This document shows, one piece after another, positions 22,700 to 33,600 of a stretch of DNA of 64,000 nucleotides. A model generated the notes under the pieces. The model made no database searches. It had not been told where the DNA came from and worked only from the letters and a program-made list of their open reading frames with translations. The translations under genes and the position numbers were made by a program. Position 1 is the first letter of the stretch; each line of letters starts with the position of its first letter. Origin of the DNA: Brasenia schreberi (Eukaryota; Streptophyta; Magnoliopsida; Nymphaeales; Cabombaceae); the NCBI GenBank assembly GCA_036023115.1, contig JAYKKT010000064.1:8316501-8380500 (forward strand), read 5' to 3'.

Positions 22700-24024
22700 C
22701 TTGATGGGTCACGGAAATAATTGGTGAAGCCTTGTGGTGGTAGAGGTCATTGACTTGACTTGTATGTCGAGTTGTAAGAGACTTCGTCGTACACACGATC
22801 AACTCCAACTTTCTTAATAATATTGATCGTTGTGCAATATACTCTAATTGCTGCGTTCACGTATGTACCTATTTACCCTTTCAATTGATTATGGTTAATA
22901 TTATATATATTTCGTTCATGCTTAAATCGACTTAAATATCTCTATGTTTTACTTGACATGATCAACACTAAAGATTTGAATTAAAAAAGTAAATTATACG
23001 TTGTGCATTAAATGTGAAATATAAAAAGTGCAATGGTACAATACACTTAATTCAAATATCAACCTTTGATCACATTAGTCAAACAATAAAAATGTTTGAG
23101 TAGATTTAAGTCTTTGCTCATTGTGGATCGCTACATAACATCCAGTTTCTACTTAAAACTAATTAAAAAGAGTATTACTTAGTTGACTTGACTGAGTCTA
23201 ACCATCCCATCATGAATACTTGACAGAGACATCTGCATTTCAAAACATTTTGATTCCGGGTTGTGTCATGAAAAATTTCTTTGTTTACAATGTAAGAATT
23301 TCGAACTTGTAAGGCATATGCCTAAGTTCTCAATTATTAGTTTATCGGAAAACCACTTGTGTTGATCTCCATTCGTTCTAACCTTAGGAAACACACACAT
23401 GCATGCGCGCGTCACACACACACAAGTAATCTAGACAGAGCAACAGCTTCGGTTATGTGAATAATTGCTTGAAAATCTCGATAACTAGTTTTCTGAAATA
23501 AAATTATTTAAGACGGGCAGATGTAAGATTGCCACATTTCAGGTGCCTAGATGTAAATTTTTCAGTCTGAGTCGGCCAGCAGTTGACAGTCTTTAGGAGC
23601 TAATTAATCTACCCCCTCGTTGACCATGAATAGTTCGAAAATTACAACTAAGATGTTCATGAATCGAGTATTTTCAGCTAGCTTATCTACTTTTCGTACA
23701 TAATTAGTATATTTGATTTTCAGTTTTTTGCTTCGTACCTTGCAGGCCAATTTGCATATATGGCTTCTATGAATTCACCTTCTTAAGCATACACCTATTG
23801 TAATAGATTTTTTTTTGCAGATATCCATTTCTATATGTGGAGAGCAAGTTTTAGTTGCATATATATATATGCCTTCTATAAATTGACTTTCCATGCACAC
23901 ACACCTATTATAATAGATTTTGTCCAGATCAACAATTTTATATGTAGAGAGCAAGTCTTAGAGTGACATACATAGATACATGCACACACGCATGCACGTG
24001 CACACACACACACACATATATATA
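22697..24024. other. Intergenic, no supported gene
   Basis: AT-rich with short (CA)n/(TA)n runs near 23395-23425, 23860 and 24000-24022. No coding signal seen. Confidence 0.5.
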
Positions 24025-24225
24025 CAACAACAACTAAGCCTTTTCTCCTAGTAGATGGGTCGATTACCTAGACTTAGAATCCAACAATGTGTTAAGCTAA
24101 CACTTAATATAAGCTAGATCATTATTTGTTTTTTGCAATACTTTTGTGGTTTTTCTCTTTCTCTTTTAATATCTTCACAATCTATTTTCTCACACCTTTT
24201 TATTAAAAATTTATTTAGTAAAAAG
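24025..24225 (-). mobile_element. RTE-type LINE L4, 3' end only
   Basis: It begins with acaacaacaactaagcc (the LINE tail read backwards) followed by a diverged version of the family 3' end (agtagatgggtcgatta, aatacttttgtggt). Only about 200 bp remain, a strongly 5'-truncated copy. Confidence 0.8.
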
Positions 24226-24383
24226 ATAAATATCATGTTAGCATATCCAAACATATTTTAATCATTCAATTTAAAATAGCCTGTTGAAATTTAAATTTAA
24301 AGTACAATTGTGAACAAGTACACTTAGAAAAAGTACAACACTATTTGCATAAAAATTAAATTCATTTTTCAAAAACAAGGACA

Positions 24384-25330
24384 ATACAACAACAACTAAG
24401 CCTTTTCCCATACTAGACGGGGTCGGCTACATGGATTCTTTGTTTCCACATATCCCTATCGTGTGCCATGTTAGCAGTTAACTCACAATAAGCTAGATCA
24501 TTCTTGATTGTTTCTTTCCAATACTTTTGTAGTCATCCTCTACCTCTTTTAATAATTTTCAAATTTAGTTTTTCATACTTTCTTACAGGTTCTTCTTTTC
24601 ATCTTCTTTCTATGTATCCAAACCATCTTCAACGATATTCTCTCATTTTATCCTCTATTGGCGCCACTCTTAATTTGTTTCTAATAACCTCATTATGTAT
24701 ACGGTCTTTTCTTGTCTGACCACTAATACCATAGCAAAATTTAAAATCTCCCTACCTTCCTCGTTTATATCCCTAAAACCAAAGTTTCCATGAATACCTT
24801 GATATCCTAATACCAACTCCGTTTCGAGCCTTTTCTTTAACTGAGTACCATAATTTAAAACCTATATCCTCTATCTCCTTTGCTTTTTCTCCAACCCATT
24901 TTGTCTCTTGTAAACATAGAATATGAATCTTTCTCCGAATCATAGTATCTACCACCTCCATTAGCTTACTGGATAATGTTTCGATATTCCAAAAATCAAT
25001 ACGAATCTTATTATCTAGGACTAGCTTCTTTACCCCGTGCATCCGGACGGCAATGTAGCGGGACTAACTTCTTTACCCACACCCGTCCATGATGTGGGAA
25101 CCCTCTCTGCAATTGATTCATTACATTCGGACGAAAATGAAGTGGCCGTTGCTTACTTATCACTGCATTCAGGTTTTGCAGCGCATCGCTTGGCGGGGAA
25201 TCCCCAAAGCAATGCTCATAATTTTTGTAATTCATGTTATAAAAATCCGACGATGTTTTATGCTGACTGTCGGAAGCCTAACACAACCCTCCTCCTTTAT
25301 CCGGGCTTGGAACCGACAAAGCAATCCCCT
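24384..25330 (-). mobile_element. RTE-type LINE L5, internally deleted
   Basis: The 3' end (24384-24722) is joined directly near 24725 to the 5' part. The endonuclease N-terminus (25042-24773: KIRIDFWNIETLSSKLMEVV, ILCLQETKWVGEKAKEIED) and the leader with its in-frame repeats (25235-25011) reach about 25330. Linker and reverse transcriptase are deleted. No target-site duplication was recognised. Confidence 0.85.
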
Positions 25331-26149
25331 TAGAATATATTCGTGGAATTGAGAAGTTACAAAGTTTTAACTCGGACCAAATCACTCCTACATCCCACTA
25401 AGGCAAACAGAATAGAATGAAGGGAAGTGGTCATGAGCTCGAAAAGATCCATACTTACTACGGCATGCAGAAATCTCTCCCCATACTCTAAACCAAAGGG
25501 AGTTGAAGCACAAGCAATTAGAAGGGAACTAGAGCTAACAAAGGACCTCTTCTTTGTAGACCTTCAAGGAGAAGGTGACTACCTAAACACCATTAGGCCC
25601 CTTAAAAGTAGAAAAAAGTCCATGCAACAGTGGAATGATTTGGGAGTGTTGTGGTGGAGCCACTTTGTGAGGCATGTGCCTCACCCGCATTATGAGAAAT
25701 TCCTAGGACTATCACACTAAATGGAAATACAAGTGTTTTGTGAACGTGAAATGTAAGTGCGTCTTACCAAAAATACAAGGACACCTCATCTGAAAAGAAT
25801 TCCAAGATCCATCGCTATTTGAGAGGACTTTTTTCCTAACAAGATCATTAAGATCATGCATGTACCATGGGAAATCAAGTTGATCGTCCTTGATATCATC
25901 TGCAATTTGTTTTTGGAGGTTATGTTGATTCACCCTTAACACTATCCTTACCCTCATTAAAAGAAAGAAGAAAGAACAGTTCATAGCAACTAAATAAGTG
26001 GGTGTTTTAAGTTCTCTAGTTGGTTTTTAGGTTGTGACATATTATTTTAAAATATGATGCATAGCAATATGATATAATGAGGCTAGCACTCCATTATTTT
26101 AAAACCTACAAACAAAAAGCAAGGTGCTTCATAATTAATCCATGAAGAT
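25331..26149. other. Stretch with two unidentified frames
   Basis: 25427-25720 (+) is a 97-codon frame with protein-like composition (KGVEAQAIRRELELTKDLFF, then VDLQGEGDYLNTIRPLKSRK). I do not recognise it; it may be a remnant. A - strand frame at 25712-25984 is less convincing. The bases ccatactctaaaccaaaggg at 25482 recur with one change at the start of each tandem unit at 12947 and 13379, so part of this locus seems to have been copied there. Confidence 0.35.
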
Positions 26150-26580
26150 GTTGATTGTCAACTTGTATAAATCCAAATATTTCTCAAGCATTTAAACCAA
26201 TACCTTGTGATAATTCATTAAGCATAATTATGTTCCTTGTAATGTGTGATTAGAAACATGAAACAACAAAATGCAATTATCATAAGATTGTAAGATATTA
26301 TGCATCATTACTGAAACTAACATGAACATGAAAAAAGTGAGATATCACAACTAGAAATAAAAGTTGCAACCCTTCATTGTCATTCTATTGATGTAAGATC
26401 ACCATTATCAAATGTGAAACTGCGTACTTGTGGATGATTACTGCAACTAGGGATGGCAATCGTGCACTACCCCGTGGGTACCTATTCTGGTCCAGCTCGT
26501 ATGGGATGGGTTTCCTGGCCTCAAAACCTGCCCCACAGTGGGACGGGGCTGTCCCATCCCAGAATATGTATAATATATAT
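26150..26580. repeat. Third copy of the 0.43-kb repeat
   Basis: Matches 13402-13832 nearly perfectly, with differences such as cgtgcacta for catgcccta and ggacggggctg for ggacgaggctg. It includes the segment starting tagggatggcaatcg, which resembles the end of some plant hAT-type transposons. I found no matching inverted end, so the class is open. Confidence 0.8.
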
Positions 26581-27563
26581 TAGTATTTATTTATATAAAA
26601 TATATGTTTATTATAAGTACTTTGTATGTTTACATGCATAAATATAAATAAGATTTCATTTACTTTAGTTTAATAATAGAAAGTATGATAAACAAATTTT
26701 ATATTTCTGTAAAATATATATACTAAAGCATGATCAATACAAACCACTTAATAATTCATTGAAATAAGTATAATATCAAATCATTAAAACTACAATTAAC
26801 AGTCCCACACAAAACACACCCATATACCTCATGCTCCAAAATTCAAGTCTTACCGCTTAGATCCAATATCTTCACCTCCAGGTTCCATCAAACCAATCAC
26901 TGAATAATAATAAAAATAATATATTACTATAGACTACTTAATAATAACACTAACAAGTCAAATCGCATGCGAATTAGAGTCCAAACAGCTCCAAAAGAAC
27001 CATAATACTACATTAGATCCTATTAAAGTCTCCTATATTTAAACCAGTTATAAAAGAATACATCAATATTGCCTACTCCATCAGAACTCAATGATTAATT
27101 TGGAGTCAATATGGCCCTGATATTGCCGAAATACTTCAATTGGGTCACAAAACAGTCTAACTGAGTTTGAAGTATGAATATGGATCTGTTCATGATCCAT
27201 TATGGGTGTCACTAACACGGACTACTTTAGAGGATCAATGGGCACGCATCCGTGAGAGTCTTAAGCGACACAACCTGACTCACAAGGCTGAATCGGCCTG
27301 ATATTAACTCGGGCCCTATGACTCGGCTGAGGTCGAGTCGGCGGAACCTGCTGTCCGGTGGTGTTTCAGCATCGGTTCCACCATCTCCGAGCACGGAAAC
27401 GGTTAGGCTTTTGCTTCTGCATGATCAAGATGGTCCATATCAAGGGAAAGACAGATCGAGTAAAATACCATCTAATCTTCCACTCACACTCAGGATAATT
27501 AGTACAAGTTAGATCACTCTACAGAAAGGAGAAACCGCACCTTGAACTTGAGAAAGAACAACA
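26581..27563. other. Intergenic upstream of the carbonic anhydrase pseudogene
   Basis: AT-rich to about 27100, then somewhat GC-richer. The frame 27318-27512 (+) has no recognised motif. No promoter element is clear. Confidence 0.4.
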
Positions 27564-28437
27564 ATGGCTCCTCTTCTCAGTGTGCTCCTGGTTTCCGTTG
27601 TTCTTGCTGGCTATCCTCATTTAGTTGCCGCACAGGAAGTTGGTAAGTAAGATTTTCCTCCACTATTTATTCCCCAAAAAGTGAACAGTTTCTAATTTGT
27701 AGTTATCAGAATGTAACTGCGATTTTTATAGATCCATTCATTATTAGGACTTTGGGCTCTGTTTTGCAGTTATGGTTATTGGTCATCTCGAAAATGCAAC
27801 AAGTGTGCGCTTGATTTTGGTGCTCAGGTTTGTAGTTTTTGGTTCTGCGTATTTATGAATCCAGAGGAAGAAAGGAGTTTGATCATGTGAAAGGTGGCGT
27901 GAAAGGGCCTGAAAACTGGGGGAAGATTAAGAAGGAATGGGGAAGTAGCGGTAGTGGGCAAATGCAGTCTCCCATTGATCTGTCGCATGAGAGAGAAGAG
28001 TTATTCTCATTTTGGCAGACTCAAGAGATCTTACAAACCTGCAAAAGCCTTGACTAAAAACAGAGTCCATGATATCATGGTAATGAATAATTCTACCATT
28101 TTTCATCTACAATTTACTACGCTGATAACTTATCTGATAAAACAAACTTTCAGAATTCCCATTACAGATTAATCATTACGTATTTCTATGTTTTTAATTG
28201 TGTAATGTATTATTGCATTGCGCAGCTGAAGTGGGAGAACGGAGCAGGTGGAATTTAAATCAATGGAACAGAGTTCATTTTGAGGCAACTACACTGGCAT
28301 TCTCCATCAGACCACACACTCAACGGAGTGAAATACGATCTGGAGCTTCACATGGTCCATGAGAGCAGTGACAAACAGGTCGCAGTGGTGGGAATCCTTT
28401 ATAAGATTGGCCGTCCCGACACTTTTCTTACTGAAGT

Positions 28438-28477
<40 letters not shown>

Positions 28478-28968
28478 CTGCATATGTGCTCCATATTCAG
28501 CCAATGTAAGAGGAAGTTCAAGTCTATGAGCTGATTAAGATTCTGATTTTTCCAATTGGAAGATGGAGAAATTGAAGCTGGAACCGTAGATCCAAGAGAC
28601 GTGAAAATTTGGCAGCAGAAAATACTACAGATACAAAGGATCTCTAACGACGCCTCCATGCACTGAGGGTGTTGCTTGGACTATAGTAGAAAAGGCAGTG
28701 CAATTTCTTCTAAACACACCGACTTGTAGAGTTTCTGCCTCAGCTGTTTCCTTCTTTTGGCGTGATTTATGAACGAGAAGGGAAACCCAACACTCAGAGA
28801 TTTCCACTGTAATAATTTTGGAACTGTAGTTATTTAAGTGTGAGAAGTTCGAGTTCTTGATTATACAGAAAGGTAAAGAAGTCTTACTATCGTGACGCAT
28901 GATCTCACTCGCAGGTGAGGACAGTTTCAAAGGAGCAGCTGAAATTGCTGAGGCTGCTGTCCATGATG
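27564..28968 (+). pseudogene. Alpha-type carbonic anhydrase pseudogene
   Basis: The exon layout of a plant alpha-carbonic anhydrase, which hydrates CO2 to bicarbonate, is still visible. Exon 1 (27564-27642) starts MAPLLSVLLVSVVLAGYPHL, a secretory signal peptide, with donor gtaagt. Exon 2 (about 27855-28079) reads GPENWGKIKKEW, GQMQSPIDL, and after a frameshift near 27995 GRLKRSYKPA. Exon 3 (28226-28440) carries the zinc-site motif LHWHSPSDHTLNGVKYDLEL plus HMVH, but has an in-frame taa just before INGTE. Exon 4 (about 28561-28696) needs another frameshift to reach [14 protein letters not shown]. Exon 5 (28915-28968) reads VRTVSKEQLKLL and lacks a good donor. The last exon(s) were not found. 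The stop, the frameshifts and the microsatellite in intron 3 make it nonfunctional. Confidence 0.85.
28442..28472. repeat. (CT)n microsatellite
   Basis: About 15 ct units within the intron after exon 3 of the carbonic anhydrase pseudogene. Confidence 0.9.
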
Positions 28969-29743
28969 TAAGCCAATATCCTTCTAATCACCATTTATTA
29001 TTAAGTAAGCGAACAATTCGTTCATTGCTCATGAGGTCTCTTTCCTCACAACAATTGTAATGATGATAATAATAATAATAACAATAATAATAATAAAGAA
29101 TTACACTAAATTTTCCACAACCACCATAAAACTTTGTCAGAATTATTTATTATAAACTAAACCAACCATAAGGCAGTTTACCCCTCTACTCCAAAATTCA
29201 TCTCTAAAACGGTTTGAGTTTGGTTTCAATTCTGGTTTTATAAAAGGTAACACCATAACAAACCGGATGGTTTCTGGTTTCAGGTTCAACTGGGCCTGAT
29301 TCGGTTTCGATTGAAACTGTCGAGTTGATCGGGAACCGGTCATGTCCAACTCTAATTAGGAACACTTTCAAATCATACGGGTAGTTTTGCACCTTGTTCC
29401 TCCTTTAGGAGACGACACATATTGGTTAGAGCTACCCTATTTGATTTCTAATGAAATCTATCTTTTGAGAGCAACCATCAAAACAAAGCGAGATGAGAGA
29501 GTTCATGTTCTAGACGTTATTTCTCATGGTTTTAGCTTAAAATCCATTTCTTCCTAACCGTTTCAACGCGATGTTTTCAGTACTTGAACTTCTTCTATTT
29601 TGTCTGTCATATTTAAGGCTTTAATTTATCCAAAAATTTTCCATCTGAAAGCCACCTCCCTCTCTCCCTCACTTCACTTCACTGAGAGTTCCCACACAAA
29701 TCACGCGCGACGCACACACACACACACACGGAGAGAGAGAGCA
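28969..29743 (+). promoter_or_regulatory. Upstream region and 5' leader of the GCP3 gene
   Basis: No coding feature. The (ATA/AAT)n run near 29060-29095 is low complexity. A TATA-like atatttaagg at about 29608 lies roughly 135 bp before the start codon. The presumed leader contains pyrimidine-rich sequence, then (CA)n at 29712-29729 and (GA)n at 29731-29740 just before the ATG. The promoter assignment is inference from position. Confidence 0.3.
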
Positions 29744-32464
29744 ATGGAGGAGCAGAAGATTGCTGATCTGGTGATGGAGCTCGTCATCCGTCTTCTTCCT
29801 CCCGATACCTCGGCTGGTGGCATCACCCGCAGCAGCCATCCGCCGGATTCAGTCGTCGACCGTGTCTTCCGCTATGCAATGTGCATCATAGGCAGTCGGA
29901 TTGCTCCCTCTGTTGCAGTAGACGAGTTTGCTGTTGCTGAGTCCGTCAAGCGTCAGCTTGTCCGTGATGGCCACTCCTCGGACGCCCTCGCTTTTGCGGA
30001 TCTGTACTCAAAATTCTCTTTGAAATCCGGCCCCGGCTGCATCCGCAACAAGTGGGCCGTGGTTTACCTTCTGAAGACTGTGTCCGATGATTTCCGTGCC
30101 GATGCTGCCCGCACCAAGGACGGATTCTTTCCTGCAACGGTCTCTGGCGGGCTGCCGGCGCTCCCGCTGGACGATCGCCCCGCTAGGGTTAGGGATTTGA
30201 TGGATCGGAGCACTAGGGTTTCTTCCCCATCTGTTCGAAGCAGTTTTTTGCGAAGATCCCTCCAAGATTCGGGTGGAGGCGTCATTCTAGTGTCAAAAGA
30301 TCCGGATAATCTCCGGCTCGCCGCGATTAGGGAGTTCTTCGGACTAGCGAGGGAGAGATCGGAGATTTCCGAAGACGCATTGGTGAAGGACGTGATCTAC
30401 GCTTGCCAAGGGATCGACGGCCAGAAAGTAAAGTTCGATAGGGAGAAAGACGCTTACGTTCTCTTGCCGGAGTTCCGCTTGCCTGAATCGACGAGGATCG
30501 CCGTGAGGAAGCTCTGTGAGCTAGGGTGGCTCTTCAAGAAGGTGAAGGAATACGTCTCGGCGGGCATGGAGAGGTTTCCGGCCAAAGAGTTCGGGACGAT
30601 AGGCCAGGCATTTTGCTCGGCTCTCCAGGAAGAACTCTCCGATTACTATAAGCTTCTCGCCATCCTGGAGGCGCAGTCTCTGAATCCGATACCGGAGGCG
30701 GCCATCGACGGCAACTCCAGTGGAAATTATCTCTCCTTGAGGCGGCTCGCCGTGTGGTTAGCGGAGCCGCTCGTAAGGATGAGGTTAATGGCGGTATTGG
30801 TCGACGATTGCGCTCTCACCCGTGGCGGAGCTATGGCCGGGACGATCCACGTCCGCGCGCAACACGGCGATCCTTTAGTTCAAGACTTCATGAGGCGGCT
30901 TCTGCGGAGGGTCTGCTCGCCGCTGTTCGAGATGGTCAGGAGTTGGGTTCTCGAAGGAGAACTGAACGACGTTTTCGCGGAATTCTTCATTCTGGCACAG
31001 CCGGTGAAGGCCGAGTCCTTGTGGAGAGAAGGCTACCGTCTTCATTCCGGCATGCTGCCGGCATTTATCCCCGAACCACTGGCGCAGAGAATACTGAGGA
31101 CTGGTAAATCTATCAATTTTCTTCGAGTGTGCTGTGAGGATCAGGGATGGGCGGAAGCAGCTGCAGAAGCCGCCGCAGCCGTCGGGACTTCTACGCACAG
31201 AGGTGGGCTCGGTTATGGGCAGACAGAGGCACTAGAAGCTCTGGTTGCAGAGGCAGCAAAGCGAATCGATCGGCATTTGCTGCAGGTGATATACAAGAGA
31301 TACAAATTCAAGGAACATTGCCTCGCGATCAAGAGATACTTGCTACTCGGGCAAGGCGATTTCGTACAGTATTTGATGGACATCGTTGGTCATGAACTCT
31401 CCGAGCCCGCAAACACCATTAGCTCGTTCAAATTGGCCGGGCTTCTCGAGAGTGCAATTCGGTCATCCAACGCGCAGTATGATGATCCTAATATACTCGA
31501 GCGATTGAGGGTGAAGATGATTCCCCACGGTAGTGGCGATAGGGGATGGGATGTTTTCTCGCTTGACTATGATGCTAGAGTTCCGCTTAATACCATTTTT
31601 ACAGAGTATGTCATGGAGAGATACCTTAGGATTTTTAACTTCCTGTGGAAATTGAGGCGAGTGGAGCACGCATTGGTAGGGGCGTGGAAGACCATGAAGC
31701 CAAATTGCACGATTTCTCGACTCTTGGAGATGCAGGGAGGATCAGCCAAGTTTCATTTTGTGACCATATCACGAAAATGCCAGGTTCTTTGGGATGAGAT
31801 GAATCATTTCGTTACGAATCTTCAATACTATATTATGTTTGAAGTTCTTGAGGAATCATGGTCTTCTTTCTCGGAAGAGATGGATGAAGCTCACGACTTG
31901 GATGACTTGCTTGTGGCCCATGAGAAATATCTTAATTCAATTGTGGAGAAGTCACTACTTGGAGAGAGATCAAAACATATATGCAAGGTGCTGTTTGTGT
32001 TGTTTGATCTCATATTGCAATTCAAAAGCCTCACCGAACGACTGTACGAAGGTATCCTTGATTTCCAGGCCAGGTATACTTGTTTCCCTTCCTCCACTTC
32101 TTCTTTTCTGTACGTTTCTTTACGCCATTTTTTTCCTTGTTAAGTTTATTTAATCCAATCTCTTAATTTAATGGTCTTCAGGGAAAGAACCAAATCAAAG
32201 TCAAAATCAAAAAATGACCTATCTAAAGCAGGCGCATGCATTGGTGGGGGCAGGAAGGCTTTCTCTCAGTTCACGGGAGAATTTTTAAAGCGAATGGGAG
32301 AAGGTTTAGACAAACTTGTCAAAGAATATTCCTCTGTGCTTGAAGGTTTCATCTCACAATTGCCTTTGCAACAGCATGTCGATCTCAAGTTTTTATTTTT
32401 CCGGTTAGACTTCACAGAATTTTACAGTCGATTGAGAGTAAATGCTTCTTTGAAATCCATTTGA
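29744..32464 (+). CDS. GCP3: Gamma-tubulin complex component 3 (SPC98 homologue)
   Basis: Two exons, 29744-32073 and 32182-32464, with a 108-bp GT-AG intron. The join splits an Arg codon and gives 870 residues, close to the usual plant length of about 840. The protein is a core subunit of the gamma-tubulin small complex, which nucleates microtubules at the nuclear envelope and cortex in plants. The Spc97/Spc98 fold covers about residues 190-850: an N-terminal GRIP1 part (VKDVIYACQGIDGQKVKFD, LGWLFKKVKEYVSAG, QEELSDYYKLLAILEAQ, GKSINFLRVCCEDQGW) and a C-terminal GRIP2 part that binds gamma-tubulin (FSLDYDARVPLNTIF, YLRIFNFLWKLRRVEHAL). The start MEEQKIADLVMELV is preferred over the upstream in-frame ATG at 29600 because homologues begin this way and the upstream part is low-complexity leader. 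No defects were seen. Codon use is GC-rich at the start, unlike the surroundings. Confidence 0.95.
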
Positions 32465-33057
32465 GGAGACAGCATTTTTTGGTGGTGTGGTGAATCACAA
32501 AAGAAAGTGGTAAGAAATTGTGCGTCTGTTTCAACTTGGTCTCTCTGTTTCTATTGAATAATAGGTTTCTTGGAATCTGGCATATTGTACCATTATAAGA
32601 ATTCATCTTCAACTCTTGTTTTCTGATGATCGCTTCCTGAAGACTTTGATGCTTCTCTGACTTATTGAACATTAATCTGATTGCAGGCCCTATTCCTTGT
32701 TTATGTCAGATAACGCCGTATTGGTAGACGCAAGTTAATGACACATTGGTTTCTGTGAATGATTTTGCCAAAAGGTTTAAGAGGAGTTTGCTAAAGATAG
32801 CCATGTATTATTCAAGTGAAGCCCTTTGAAATTTTGTAAGAGCCACATTGATTGGTAACAGAAAACAATTGCTTGTTTAGTTTGTACATATGTACCGTAA
32901 TATATTTTTGCAAATGTTTAATTAAATGGCAAATTGTTTGGACTCAGTTGGCCTTTTACGTTTTCCAGTTCTATGGATGTGGTAGATGCATGACATGTGT
33001 GGTACTGGCAAACATACGCAGAGTTCTTGGTATTTTTTGAGTCACTGCAACCTATGC
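32465..33057. other. GCP3 3' flank
   Basis: Contains the likely 3' untranslated region (ttgaataatagg near 32555 is a possible polyadenylation signal). No other gene seen. Confidence 0.4.
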
Positions 33058-33230
33058 CTGAGTTTCTTAGGAATCAATTTCTTTCCTTTTTGTAAATAAG
33101 CAAGTTCCATTAAAAAGCACCAAGGGGGTGCATTCCATGCCTGAATTTCTTAAGAACCAACTTCTTTTCTTTTTGCAAATAAGCAAGTTTGATTAAAAAG
33201 CAGCAAGGCGATGCACCCTATACAGTAGGA
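33058..33230. repeat. Direct duplication of about 86 bp
   Basis: The sequence around gagtttcttaggaatcaatt...gcaccaagggggtgca is repeated at once as tgaatttcttaagaacc...gcagcaaggcgatgca, with about a dozen differences. Confidence 0.7.
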
Positions 33231-33600
33231 TGGAATAACAGGGGACCATAAATTCTATAAATTCTACTACATATCCCAAATAATGACCTTCGTGCAAAAA
33301 ACACAAAAGACTTTCAATTTTCCAGCAACTCGGTCAATGATCTTCCTACCTCATCAAATACCATTCTATTCCTCTCCCTCCAAACAAGTCAAAAAATCAC
33401 ATAAGGTTCCAAAAGAACTATACACTTCCTCTTGTGGTTAATAATAATAAAATTTAAGCTGAAATTTTCTGTAGCATATTTTTACTCATAACCCAGATAA
33501 TAATCCAAAACACGTTAAAGGTCGCTGGCCAAAGTCCATCCACAAAACAATAACAAGTGATCCACTGGCTCTACCATCAAGAAGATGGTAAGAAGATGCC
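33231..33600 (-). mobile_element. Remnant of an L1-type LINE ORF2 C-terminus
   Basis: The - strand reads WRERNRMVFDEVGRSLTELL followed by a stop and KSFVFFARR. The W-[KR]-E-R-N-x-R-x-F motif is typical of the extreme C-terminus of plant L1-type retroelement proteins. Upstream similarity is too decayed to follow. This is a different LINE class from the RTE copies. Confidence 0.5.

Noticed and set aside
22374..22808. A 144-codon - strand frame with a long Ser-Leu run
   Set aside because: The run is translation of the (GA)n microsatellite and the flanks show no known motif.
29600..29743. N-terminal extension of GCP3 from the upstream in-frame ATG
   Set aside because: The extension translates leader with CA and GA runs and is unlike the conserved GCP3 start.
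30754..31395. Frames of 117 and 82 codons inside the GCP3 exon, plus several - strand frames
   Set aside because: Shadows of the GCP3 coding sequence in a GC-rich exon.
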